64,000 bases of DNA from Colocasia esculenta (lineage: Eukaryota; Streptophyta; Magnoliopsida; Alismatales; Araceae): NCBI GenBank assembly GCA_014218235.1, contig CM024753.1:174072348-174136347 (forward strand), given 5' to 3'. Each line of letters begins with the position of its first letter. The stretch's first letter is position 1. The notes beneath the pieces were generated by a model that searched no databases, was not told where the DNA came from, and saw only the letters and a program-made list of their open reading frames with translations. Below, piece by piece: positions 44,877 through 55,111 of the stretch. Position numbers and translations under genes: made by a program.

Positions 44877-47641
44877 TGATAACTGTAAAATTTTTCGTGT
44901 TAAATTTCATACATTTAGTTGATTTTTGACATTCTTTGTCTATAAATAATGTACATTTTTATTTTAATTTTCATTTCATCCATGAACAGCTTTTTTTAGC
45001 ATATTAGTTAAATTTTTGGTAGAACATAAAGTTAGATTCTCATTTAACAAAGTCAATGCCTTTTGAATAGTTTGACTAATAAAGTGTTTCTCTTTTTTCA
45101 AATACATTGTACATAAATAATTCTTAGTCTTATATTTTCATAAATAATTCTTGTAAATATTAATTTGTAAATAAATCAGATTCTTATATTAGTTGATATT
45201 TAGAATACACATGTTAGATTTTCATTCAATAAGTCATTGTTTTTTTTTAGATTGACTAATCATGTGCATTTTTCTTTTCAGGTACACTTTGGGAAATAAA
45301 AAGATATTTCTAAATAAATATTGTATATAAATAATTTTTATCACAATAATATTTCTATAAATATCGTTTAGTAGTAGGTAGGTATGAGTTTGTACATAAA
45401 TAAAATTTTAACAACTTTTAGTAACACCCCACCCAATCTCATAATGCCACATACCCCTATCTCATTCCATTGGGCTGGCAGTCATTTGTTCTTCACTTTA
45501 AACCGCCACAGCCCTTCTCTTTCCCAGCCAGGGCAATGGAAGCATCTGGAGGCAGGAAGAAGAGCTGCGGAGTTGGCGTGCGCAGCAATGGAGGCTGGGC
45601 TGCGGATCTATCGTGCAAAGCAGCTCTGGATGGCGAAGGACGCAGCCAGTTGAGGTGTGTGCGCAGCGGTAACTGGCGCTACGCGAAGGAGTTGGGTGGC
45701 GGATCTGCATGCGTGGCAATCGTACAGCTGGAGCTGGTGCGAAGTAGAGCCCGGATCTGGGCGGGCAATGGCAGCTGGGGCATGCGGCGCTGGTGATCTG
45801 GCATGCGACGAAGGAGCTGGGAGGAGGCCGTGCATGTGCCCAGATGTGCGAGATGGCAACGAGGAGCTTGGCGCGTGAGGAATTCTTGCGTTTGGAAGAA
45901 GCCCGGGCGCCTATAAAAGGACCCCAAGGTCCTCAGGTCCGAGAGTTGGAGATTTGGGGAGTTCAGGATTTTTTTTTTTTTGGTTTTTAGCTTTTTCCTC
46001 TCTTTCGAGAGTTCAGGATTTCTGGGAAGGCTTCTGAGGGGATTTTTCTTTCTTCTGTGATTTTTCTTTCTTTCTGTAAGCATCGGGGAGATCGATCCGG
46101 AGTGTTTCTTTCTTTGCTTCTGCTGTGAGGTTTGAGCTGTGCGTTTAGCACTCCAGGAGTTCGACAATTTTGGGCTGTTCTGTAATTTTTGGGGTTTTCT
46201 TCTTTGTGAGAGATTGAGGGCTGTTGCAGAGTTCGATCTAGTTTAATTTCCCATTTCTTCTGTGTGGGTTTTGTTACTTCTTCTGTGTTGATCTCTTCCA
46301 TTTCTTCTGTGTCGATTTTTGCATTTATTCAGTTTGGCATCCAGGAGGTCCTCAGCAGCAGGAGTTTGGCTGAGAAGGATTTCTTCAGCATTTGTTTTTT
46401 TGGATTTTGTTTCTTTGCTGTTGGCGACTGCTGAGAGTGGATATTTTAGTTTATGTTCTTCTGCGAGAGCTGTGAGAGCTATGAGAGATTGAGGGCTGTT
46501 GGAGAGTTCGATCCAGTGGAATTTTCCCATTTCTTCTATGTTTAGATTTCAATCCAGTGAAATTTTCTATTATTTCTTTGCATTTAGTGAGAACGAGCCG
46601 GGGACATTTATTTCTCATTTCTTCTATATGGATTTTGCTATTTCTTCTGTTCTGTGGAGATCAATCCAGTGTTAATTTGTCCATTTCTTCTGGGTTCAGA
46701 GATTCGAATGCGGCTTCTTCTTCTCTTCTGTAGGGACTGTTGGTTGTGTTCAAGAGCATTTGGTTCGGTTTCGGCTACTAGGAGAGATGGTTGTTGCTGG
46801 GAAGAGGTTTTAGCATCTGAGGGAATCAACTGCCTCTTCTTCCTCTTTTCCGTAAGCATCTAGTGTTAGAGAGATTGGTGGTCTAGTTTGTCTGAAGAAT
46901 TCCGGAGGTGTGTGCTACAGAGACAGCACAGGACAACCAATAAGATCTCATTTCTTGGCTTGTTCTGCAGTTGTCCGGCGTCCAGAGAGCTTCCAGAGAG
47001 TTCAGATCCTGAGTTGAAATTTGTGAATTCCATGTTTCTGTTATAGCAGAGGATGAGGCTAATTTCATGAAGATTAGGAGATTTTCTAGTGTTTTCAAGG
47101 TATTAATTTTGTTCCTATCTCTCTTCTTCATAGCATGAGGATTCCAAATTAGTAGTTCTTAATTTCTGTTCTTATTGATTGTTCATCCCCTGAGCTGAAG
47201 GGGTACAGTGGTTTGATAATCTTGTTCTTTCATCTTTTTATCTTTTTGGGTTCAGATCATTTCAGAATTAGAGGTGCATCTTTATGTTTCTAGCTCAGAT
47301 TTCTGTCTACCTGTTTAATCCCTCAATTGTGAGGGTACATTGATATCAATTCTCTTTTAATTTCGATTCAGCTTGTTCTTTCATTAAGTTTGATCTGTCA
47401 AGATTGTGAGGGATTTGGTCGGTGCTGTTTACATATTCACTTTTAATGCATTGTCGATAGAATGTTCCAAAAAGCAGTTTCTTAAGTCAAATTTTATTCA
47501 GCCTCTCTGTGGATATGACCTGTTCTCACCACTCTATTAGTTCATTTTTTTTTACTATTTTAAATCTGTGAGATAGTTTAGAGAAGGTGAGCATATTGAT
47601 TCATGCACGGAACTCTAGACAACGAAAGTGTACAATCAACA
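44877..47641 (+). repeat. 3' LTR of the Athila element
   Basis: 2765 bp, nearly colinear with the 5' LTR and with few substitutions or short indels. It ends GTACAATCAACA, then ATGC and the right copy of the 21-bp duplication. Confidence 0.92.
45912..45919 (+). promoter_or_regulatory. TATA box of the Athila 3' LTR
   Basis: TATAAAAG in the same context as 35165. If active it would read rightwards, antisense to the outer gag. Confidence 0.55.
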
Positions 47642-48644
47642 ATGCCTGACTCCAAGAGCTCATACTGTAAGCGCATGGCCATTGACCTCCAACGGTCAAC
47701 AAATTGTACAAATGCCTCGTTGGCCCCCATCTTCTTGGACGCCAGGTCCGTGATAGAGAGATAAGGGCTGACGCGGTCTTTGTATCTCTGAAGGAATTTC
47801 TTATGAAGGATGCGGAAGTCCCCTGCCTCACTCAATTCTAGGGAATAGAACCATTCGAGCGCAGGGCCGTCAAGAGATTTTCTAAACAAGTATGCCAGAA
47901 TGACAAGATCTTGCTGCCAATGGGAAGACTCATAAAGGAATTCTTTAATATGAAGATCGGGATTACCCGTGCCATTGTACAGTCGGTACGTCGGCATCTC
48001 TGAAGGATGTATGTAAATTTTAGGGAGAGCCGAAATGGCGACAACAGGGTCGCCCATGGAATTTGAAAGCTTATTTATTTGTTCATTCAGATTGTTCAAT
48101 TTCTGGAGAAGAGCATTCTGGAGTGGAGTAGGGGATTGCCGCTGGACATGTGAGGGAGTATATGGGGGTGGCCTTGAATGAATGGGCCTTCCCAAGGGAT
48201 GGTCTGTATAGACCGAGCACGGGAGTGCAAATGGCCAGGGGGCCGAGGTGATGAAGAATGTACAGAGGGATGTGGCGAAGTCGCCGGAATATACAAAGAC
48301 GGGTGCCTAGGGGAAGGAGAAGGAGAAGGAGAGGGAGAAGGAGTCACACACTCAACTAAAGATTGAATCAAATTTAGTTGTTGAGGGGTGAGCTGATCGA
48401 TAGCATGCAGGACAGTTTGCACTGTGGGATCATGGTGGGGGACAGGCTCTCGCCGGGTTCTAATTGGAGGTAAATGTGAGGGGACATCAAATTGCTCAGC
48501 ACGCGGTGTGCGCACATAACCATAGGAAGTGGACGCTTTCCCCTCACAATGGTGAGATGGACCGACACGGGACTGGAAAGATGGGGATGCAATGTTATCC
48601 TCATAGTCCTCATAATAAAAATTGACATGATGATATGGGTCCAT
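47642..48644 (-). pseudogene. N-terminal part of the outer element's gag
   Basis: Starts MDPYHHVNFYYEDYED at 48644. A Pro/Ser-rich region with SPSPSPSPSP follows, then a frameshift near 48190, and then the Retrotrans_gag domain: MPTYRLYNGTGNPDLHIKEF, AYLFRKSLDGPALEWFYSL, FLQRYKDRVSPY and FVDRWRSMAMRLQYEL. The last residues lie in the 21-bp duplication at the Athila junction. The domain is of the Tat/Gypsy type and continues at 34110. Confidence 0.85.
47646..47666. repeat. Right copy of the 21-bp duplication flanking the Athila element
   Basis: CTGACTCC followed by A and AGAGCTCATACT, four bases (ATGC) after the 3' LTR end. One mismatch to 34090-34110. Copia and Gypsy integrases normally leave 4-6 bp. 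Confidence 0.8.
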
Positions 48645-49542
48645 TTTTAACAAAGCAATAAGTAAACAAGGTTTTAAAAAAGATTAACCAATCAATATGC
48701 GGTCCAAACAAGTTGTAATGCTTAACGCTTGTTTTTAAGGAGTTTCACAATTAATTAAATGGATTGAAAACTGTTGTGTCACTCTAGGCGAGTTCTTAGT
48801 TGGGTAGAAGATGAATACTTCGAGGTACAACTAAGGATCACCTCTCACCACGCAATAGGATGTCTAACTCGGGTCAATGGAAGGGTACCGCCAGCGCGGT
48901 CTTCCGTGAGGGAATCCACGGGGTACGGAGTCTTACGGGGCTCTTGGCAAAGGTTCACTAGTCCAAAGGGACGGAATATCCAATGGAGAGTTTGCCCTTA
49001 CCAAGAGAGGTGTGTGGAGCCTAGGATATGAGGGAAGGAGGTCCCTCGACCAATGCAATAATGCCCTGTATGCAGCAGTTTATAGCAAAAATGGCAGAAG
49101 GGGTGCGTTTCTGTCAGCACTGTGAATCGCGTCCAGCACAGCGGCCGCGAATCACAAATCACGTCCAATCACCTGGACGCAGAACTGAGAGCCCCCAAAA
49201 GGCTGTCAGCGCCGCGCCTGGTCCCTGTGGACGGTCTGCTGGCAGAAACGCGTCGGCCTCTACCGCCGTGATAGAAAACAGAAATGCGTCTGGCTAACCG
49301 GCCGTGTAATCAAAACTCAATCGCGTCCTCTGTAGTGGACGCGATTACAGTGGCAACCCGAGCACAAGAAAAAAAGGCAGGAAAGCAGGAAATATACACT
49401 ATAAGAAGGAAAAGACAAAATTAAACACACCACATGCTTTATATGTATAAAAGGAAAAGGGAGAGGGGCACACGGTAGTGCCAAAGAAAGTGCCACGTGG
49501 GGCACGAAGGAGGGTGGTAATCAAATGAAAAATGCAATAAGA
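48645..49542 (-). other. 5' leader of the outer element
   Basis: Non-coding on the minus strand between primer site and gag. It contains a G-box-like GTGCCACGTGGGGCAC copy near 49490-49505 and an array of 28-nt quasi-palindromes at 49125-49346. No gene is supported. Confidence 0.55.
49125..49346. repeat. 28-nt quasi-palindromes in the outer leader
   Basis: Units of AATCGCGTCC-N8-GGACGCGATT type start at 49125, 49157, 49246, 49282 and 49319. The last (49319-49346) is perfect, with a 10-bp stem and an 8-base loop. The others keep the outer or inner halves of the arms. Confidence 0.7.
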
Positions 49543-49562
49543 GGTCCCATCGTGATCGCCAA
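49543..49562 (-). other. Primer-binding site of the outer element
   Basis: The minus strand reads TTGGCGATCACGATGGGACC two bases after the LTR end. It resembles the TTGGCGACTCCGCTGGGGA-type site of Tat/Ogre elements, with several changes. Confidence 0.6.
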
Positions 49563-49564
49563 TT

Positions 49565-51108
49565 TGTAGATACGGATCTCGTCCTTTCTTAAGGGACGTG
49601 GTTCTCTACAAAGAGAAATAGGGGTGGATTATATGCGTGGTGTGTGGAGATGGAGTGGGAAAACGGAAAAGACAAAATAAAAAATAAAAAGAACGTGATC
49701 GCCAGGCACGCGAGGGTGCCGAAGGGAGATGCACGGCGAAGGGTGCGGGGTGAAAGAGTGATCACGAGCGTACCTTTTTAGCGGAGGGAGATTGCGCGGG
49801 GGAGTGTGGGTCCTCTCTTCCTCTACGAACATGGCCGGCCGCGGTAGAGGGTGTTTCCTCGTTGATTACCCTGACAAAAGAAGACAAAGAAAAGTAAAGA
49901 AAGGGGACTAGCCACGTGTAGTATCAAATCCTAAATATAAAGAATGAATGAAATAAAAGACATGGAAGTGTACTTACCGGGTGGTGGCTTTTAAACTCCT
50001 AAAGAATGTGGGTGTGTAAAATGCATGTGTGTGTGTGTGTTAAAAAGAAGTAAAAGGGGCACGTGGGGCCCGGAGGAGGTGAAAATAAGAGGAGAAGAGA
50101 AAGGGGAGGGGGTACTTCCCTGAATGGGTGGCGTGGAGGCGTGGTAGCCGGTGCCGGGATAAATGGAGGAAGGCGAGGAAGGAGCTCCCGCCGCCGTGGA
50201 TGACGAGGGGACGCCGGTTCTGCGCTCCGGGGATGGATGGGTTGGAGTGGAAGTCTCCCCGGGTCGAAGGTGATACGTGAATCCGGCAGGGCTTCGCCGC
50301 TCTGAATGCCTCCTGAACAAATGTCCCTCGGATCCAATTTATAGGCAACAGATTCCTAAATCACGTCCACACAGGAAGCCGCGATTATGAATTAAATCGC
50401 ATCCGGGCGGCAGGCCGCGATTAAGAAAGTCAAATTGATGTGACAGGTGCATCATGACTACGCTTTGAAATAGCGTCGGGCCTGGCCACCGCAACTTGAA
50501 TCGCGTCCGCCTGGTCCGCCGTGATTCAGACTTGCATGGTTTCGAGATAATCGGCTCATGAATGCGCTGTCTGCTGACGGGAGTTTTCGGATTTGACCTT
50601 CTAAATCGCGTCCACTGACAAGGACGCGATTCAGGGATTTTTTCATGATTACACGACGTGGCAACTTTAGGTGCGACGACTTCGCGGGCATAGCCTTTTT
50701 GACTTAATCGCGTCCGAGAGGTTGGACGCAATTTTATTAAGACATGTGCTCATAAACGCGTCTGCCGAAGCCGTCGCAACAAAGATCCTGAATTGCATCC
50801 ACATCCCCGGACACCTTTTGAATGCGACTACCAGAAAAGCGACCACTGAACAGACGCGAATCAATGAAGTTGCCTATGGGTCATTTGTGAACCAAATTTA
50901 GCTTTCGGGGGCACTGCCCCCGGAGACCCCCGCGACCTGACCGCGCAAGTCGATCCGCGACCGAACCACCTGGGGAAACACCGAGAAAGAATGAATGAGA
51001 TCCAAAAATATTGGAGAACTACTCTTGCAAAGCAAAAAGAGGGCCATTTGTAGCGTTACGGCGCAACATGAAATTTGTCTATGGTGGAGCCAAATTCGTG
51101 TGTCTACA
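49565..51108 (-). repeat. 5' LTR of the outer Tat-type element
   Basis: 1544 bp, with plus-strand ends TGTAGATACGG and GTGTCTACA, matching 4694-6241. The right flank GCTGT compares with GCTAT left of 4694. It contains the best-preserved quasi-palindrome array. Proline-rich minus-strand open frames (for example around 50000-50340) are shared by both LTRs and are not treated as genes. Confidence 0.88.
50359..50818. repeat. 28-nt quasi-palindrome array in the 5' LTR
   Basis: Seven units of AATCGCGTCC-N8-GGACGCGATT type start at 50359, 50395, 50469, 50499, 50604, 50706 and 50791. The one at 50604-50631 is perfect (10-bp stem, 8-base loop). Others differ by one to five arm positions while keeping the 28-nt frame. 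Loops differ between units. Confidence 0.75.
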
Positions 51109-52120
51109 GCTGTGTGCTACCGGTTTGTTACTTTATGTCATTGCTCTTAGTGTAGTGTCACTTTCTTGTTTAGTTTAACTGTCCCACTATATTTATAATA
51201 TTTCTTGTTTATTTGTGCATTATTTTGCACTGAGTGGTGTGATCGAAGGATGCCTAATGAACCTATAACTTTGTAAGGCTAACTCCCTAAGTTTGCAGAT
51301 GAGGACTCAAGTGCACAACACCTACCTTGGATCAGACGTTAGCTATAGAGGGCGGCCTCCTTGGACCAGTTGTTGGTATCAGTGTACTTCCTCAAGGTAT
51401 GTCCTAGGTAGGAGATGTACTTCGATTTTTTATACTTACGTTGTCATTAGCATACCTTGTATTATGTAAATATTGTACTTTATTTTTAGTTATGGCTATT
51501 TTATTTTCTTGTTCATCCAACTAGGCTCACTGCTGACCTTTTTAAATCTTCAAACTTGTTGGTGGCAAAACTGGTCATCAGGTCTTTAACGAGCCACAGA
51601 TCTTGAGTCGCTACACTATTGCCCCTCGGCCTTTTGATATCCCCTTTCACACATATGCCTCTATTATCTTCTCTAGTACCACTGACCCACACCAACCCAC
51701 CACCCTTGACAACCCCCTTCTAGACCCTCTCCTTAGTTGCTGGTGTCCTTGTCCATCCCTTCTGTCTCATCATTTGCTAGGAAATTAGTTATTCCCAATT
51801 TTGAAACTTGTTGGGTTCCCCCCGCTGGTGGCTTGTTTGTTGGCCTCGACTGTGGCTAATTGTGTATGTGTGCTTTTATGTTTATCCTTTCTCCTTTTTA
51901 TCTAGGATTGTTCTGAATGGCGTTCTTGCAGGTTGTCAAGTGGCCATGAAGTCCCTGCTCCCCCAAAAGCTGGTGTTTCATTGTAGTTAATTTATCTTGT
52001 GTTCTGGAGTTCATCCGCACATCTTATTGGCATGTGTGCCTGAGCTACATATTGTAAATTTTTGCAAAGATGCTTTGCAATAGGTCTGCATTAGAGTGAG
52101 CCACAACCTTGGTGCAGACT
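51109..52120. other. Gene-free flank right of the outer element
   Basis: No supported gene. The stretch 51230-51500 has a layout reminiscent of an LTR tail, but no boundaries were found. It was originally continuous with the DNA left of 4694. Confidence 0.4.
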
Positions 52121-52956
52121 GGGTCTGTTTGATAACATTTCATAGGCATATAAAGTATGAAATACTTAATTCTTAAGATTTCGGACTGTTTAATAATATA
52201 TCTAAAATAATATCTAAATTAATCACTTAAATTTAAATTTTTATTTAAATTTTAAGTCAAGAGGAATCACTTTTCTTAAGACTGTCATTTCTCAACCCGT
52301 AGTCGGCTAATGGCCACTCCACCGTTGGAATCTAGCGACACCACTGGTGATCACCAGAATCAGATAGATAGTGCTAACAATCGTCGGAATTTGGTCGGCA
52401 CCTCTGCTGGCATTCGTGGGAATCTAGTGGACAGCACTAGTGATCGTCGAAATCCGGTCGGCATGTTCACTGGTGGTGGCCAGAATTAGGTAGACGGTGC
52501 TAGAATCCGGTGACTTGCCGACCGCCGGCAGTGACCGGATTTCGATTCTAACAACTTGGTTCTAAAAAATTATTTTTGCTAGTCTTGGAACCCAAGACCT
52601 GCCCAATAGAAAAGTAACAGTTTAAACAACTATGCCACAATTCAAATGTTATTTTGAGTTGGTTATCAAACATCTCTTAATGAATATCTTCTATATATCA
52701 AGTTTTTTAAAATTTTAAATTTAGAGAATAGATAGAAAATAAGATTTTAGATTAGATAAAGTAATTAATAGTCTCTAACTGTAACATGGGAGATTTTTAT
52801 TATAATAGAACTTAATATATACTACAGTAGATGATAACATTTATGATAATGAGTTACAACTCTATCAGATATTAGAAAATAAGTTAAATATTTGATAAGA
52901 TTTATTAATTAATTTATCCTTTTAGATTTAAGTGTTAAATGTTATCAAATGTCACC
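52121..52956. mobile_element. Candidate non-autonomous DNA element with imperfect terminal inverted repeats
   Basis: The left end GGTCTGTTTGATAACATTT (52122-52140) and the reverse complement of the right end (GGTGACATTTGATAACATTT, 52956-52937) share a TTTGATAACATTT core. The interior is AT-rich, with a GC-richer part of ACCGGAATC/GGTCGGCA words at 52310-52550. No transposase is seen and no clear target duplication was found, so family assignment is open. Confidence 0.4.
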
Positions 52957-53896
52957 TTAGCAACGCTCAAACTTCATCTATCTCCATCCGATCCTGCATG
53001 TTGGATTGTGCTTAGGTTTGTTAAGTGAGTTTGGCTCTTCACAATGTATCATGAGGTGCCTGCTCTAGTTATCTTGCTGCTATGTTTCCCAGTCATGTCC
53101 TCCGTTGTATGTTGGTATGGGGTCATGCTCCTCCAGCCTTTGTTGTCTGTAATCTTTGGCTTCAAATATAAATTGTTTCCTTCATTACTCAAGAAAAAAG
53201 TAGTCTAAGAAAATATCTTTTGCTCATTTGCAAAAATTACATTTGGGTTGCTTCAACTCGATAAATGATTTGAACATGAAATTTCATTATTCCCCTCAAC
53301 TGTTGTCCCAACTCCGCAACTAGTGGAAATTTCTTCAAAATATTTCCTTGGGTGTAGATCCTCTATTCCTCTGTGACAGAATTTGATAAATAGTGTCGCA
53401 TAAAGCCAGTTAACTAAACTCCAGCAAGATAACCCAAGGATTTTTTTTTTTCCTTCCGCTTTGGTAGGTTGTAGCTGCAGAAATTGACACCGTTGGAAAA
53501 GTTGTGCATTATCCGGCGGTAATCCAGTGGCACAGAGGTCATTCAAACGACGCCACTGCACTTGATCGATCAACAAATACTAACAAAACTATTGGACCGA
53601 GCTTTTTTCCAATTGAAATTATGTCCTCCAAAGGAGGAAACAGAGGCTGAAAACGTGTCTATATGTATTGCATATTCCATTATATTATCTCCAAATAATA
53701 CACAGACTTTGTAGGATGGGAGTCCTGAAAATTAAATTGGAAGACACGGTCTACTTTATAAAAAGAAAAAATCCCAAGATTAACATCCAGAAAAACATAG
53801 TCATAGAAGACTTTATTCTCAGGGTTCAAAAAATTTTACCTCAAAAGTCTTACCTCTAGACCCTGGGGTTCTTTTTTTCCCCCTCAGTTCTTCCTA

Positions 53897-53957
<61 letters not shown>

Positions 53958-54375
53958 GACACTCACAGAATAATTATGCAATGGCTGGGAATTAACATTA
54001 CCCATTGACCCATATGAGTTTTGTTTGTTTTATTAAACTAACAATTCTCAAGTGAGAAACACTCGTGCTGCCCCGCCCAGGCTTAATGGAGTTTCTCTTC
54101 TCAAACAGCAAAAGAAACTTAATTTATTTGTTGAATACGAGGTCCAGGTGTGAGAAAAAATTTCCCGATCAAGGAAGAGCAGAAAAGGAGATGCTCAGGT
54201 GGATTCCCCTCAATGCATAAGCGATGTATGTAATAAGAAAACACAGACAGATGAGCCTCACAGAACCCAAATGCTGTTAATTACCAATGTCAAAGGCAAA
54301 TCGAGTTCCACATATGGCAATAGAAAACATTAAAAAAAAAGTGCCCTGTTTGCAGTTGCAGGTGGTGGGTTCTGT
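52957..54375. other. Gene-free interval with a (CT)n tract
   Basis: No frame here matches a known protein. A minus-strand frame at 53253-53576 has no recognisable domain. A long (CT)n microsatellite occupies 53900-53955. The part next to 54376 should hold the petM 3' UTR. Confidence 0.5.
53900..53955. repeat. (CT)n microsatellite
   Basis: About 28 uninterrupted CT units, ending at TTAGACAC. Confidence 0.95.
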
Positions 54376-54738
54376 TCACTCTGCTTCCTCCAGCGAAGAT
54401 TCCACCCGCAGGATGACGAACCCCACGGCGACACCGACGAGGACGAGGCCGTTCATGATGGCTGCGATCTGGAAGATCTCCGACGCGGCGTTGCAGGTGG
54501 AGGAGAGCGCTCCTCCCTTGCCCTTGGTCCCCCGCGAGGCCGACCGGAGCCCGGCGACGACCTTGGCGAACGACCGGTCGGCGCAGTCCGGGAGCCCGAG
54601 GGAGGCGACGTTGTTGTGGGCCTTGAGGCCGCCGAAGGAGCTCAGCCCCCCGACGTACGTGACGCCGGCCTTCCTCCTCACGGAGCAGCTGGGGCCGGAG
54701 CGCAGTAGGGTCGCCGCCGCCGGAGGAATCGTCGCCAT
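54376..54738 (-). CDS. petM: Cytochrome b6f complex subunit 7 (PetM), chloroplast precursor
   Basis: A 120-residue precursor of PetM, a single-span subunit of the thylakoid cytochrome b6f complex, which passes electrons from plastoquinol to plastocyanin. The first in-frame ATG is at 54738 (MATIPPAAATLLRSG). The N-terminal part is Ser/Ala/Arg-rich like a plastid transit peptide. Residues about 75-86 hold the KGGALSSTCNAA motif, and the C-terminal 34 residues (EIFQIAAIMNGLVLVGVAVG, FVILRVESSLEEAE) form the membrane helix and acidic tail characteristic of plant PetM. The coding frame is uninterrupted and very GC-rich, unlike the AT-rich surroundings. Upstream is a probable 5' UTR intron and a GATAAGG light-type element. 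Identification is from memory of the family's C-terminal signature. It is probably a functional gene. Confidence 0.9.
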   Translation of the reverse strand: MATIPPAAATLLRSGPSCSVRRKAGVTYVGGLSSFGGLKAHNNVASLGLPDCADRSFAKVVAGLRSASRGTKGKGGALSSTCNAASEIFQIAAIMNGLVLVGVAVGFVILRVESSLEEAE

Positions 54739-54761
54739 CTCGGGGAAACCCACTTCAAGAC

Positions 54762-54873
54762 CTGCAGGACAGTCAACGCTTGCATGGTGAGCATCTGAAG
54801 AAGACCCTTAGCCGGGAAGGAGATGCGTGCATGGAGAGTTATGAGAAGATTGAGAAGGGGGTGGTGCTGTTAC
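54762..54873 (-). other. petM: Probable 5' UTR intron of petM
   Basis: On the minus strand CTCAG|GTAACAG at 54874/54873 and TGTCCTGCAG|GTCTTG at 54762/54761 form a GT...AG pair enclosing 112 pyrimidine-rich bases. It removes an upstream ATG near 54784. The first exon would contain the CTTCTT/GTGTGT repeat at 54890-54930. Confidence 0.5.
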
Positions 54874-55001
54874 CTGAGTGAGTACTCTGTGTGTGTGTGT
54901 GTGTGCGTGTGTCTTCTTCTTCTTCTTCTGGAGAGTGTGGGTGGGGGAGGTACAAAGAGCTACGGATAGATTTGTATGAGGAAGGAAAGGAGGGGAATGG
55001 A

Positions 55002-55008
55002 GATAAGG
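55002..55008. promoter_or_regulatory. I-box-like GATAAGG upstream of petM
   Basis: GATAAGG lies about 130 bp upstream of the inferred intron donor. I-box motifs are common in promoters of light-regulated photosynthesis genes. No clear TATA box was found; the region is CT-rich on the coding strand. Confidence 0.35.
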
Positions 55009-55111
55009 TGGTGAGGGGATGGTTGGCTGGTAGAGGAAGGAGATGATATCCACACTCTCGTTGGGGGCCTTGGAATAGGATTCCGGTCTTCCAAAATGCT
55101 ATTTTGGCCAA

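Larger units (their letters stand above)
34111..47641 (+). mobile_element. Athila-type Gypsy element inserted in the outer gag
   Basis: LTRs lie at 34111-36893 and 44877-47641 (TGATAACTG...ATCAACA), with an Asp-tRNA-type primer site at 36909 and a polypurine tract before 44877. Gag, protease, RT, RNase H and integrase are in Gypsy order. The AACTTAGCGC...GGGAGGCAACCCA motif typical of Athila lies after pol. No env-like frame fits into the 1.1 kb between pol and the 3' LTR. The two LTRs are very similar, suggesting a younger insertion than the outer element, but the coding region already has many stops and shifts, so it may have been copied as a defective element. Confidence 0.92.
4694..51108 (-). 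mobile_element. Outer Tat-lineage Gypsy element, minus strand, split by two nested elements
   Basis: Two similar LTRs lie in the same minus-strand orientation (4694-6241 and 49565-51108), with ends TGTAGA...TCTACA. Flanking bases are GCTAT at 4689-4693 and GCTGT at 51109-51113, a 5-bp target duplication with one transition. Next to the 5' LTR is the sequence TTGGCGATCACGATGGGACC, which resembles the primer site of Tat/Ogre elements. A retrotransposon gag lies at 48644-47642 and resumes at 34110-33594. The Athila element interrupts gag and the Copia array separates gag from the 3' part. No protease, RT, RNase H or integrase is visible in what remains (about 9 kb). Either the element was non-autonomous, or pol was lost in the deletion that also truncated the Copia array at 33593. 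Confidence 0.8.

Noticed and set aside
53253..53576. 107-codon minus-strand frame
   Set aside because: There is no recognisable domain, no codon bias and no exon partners.
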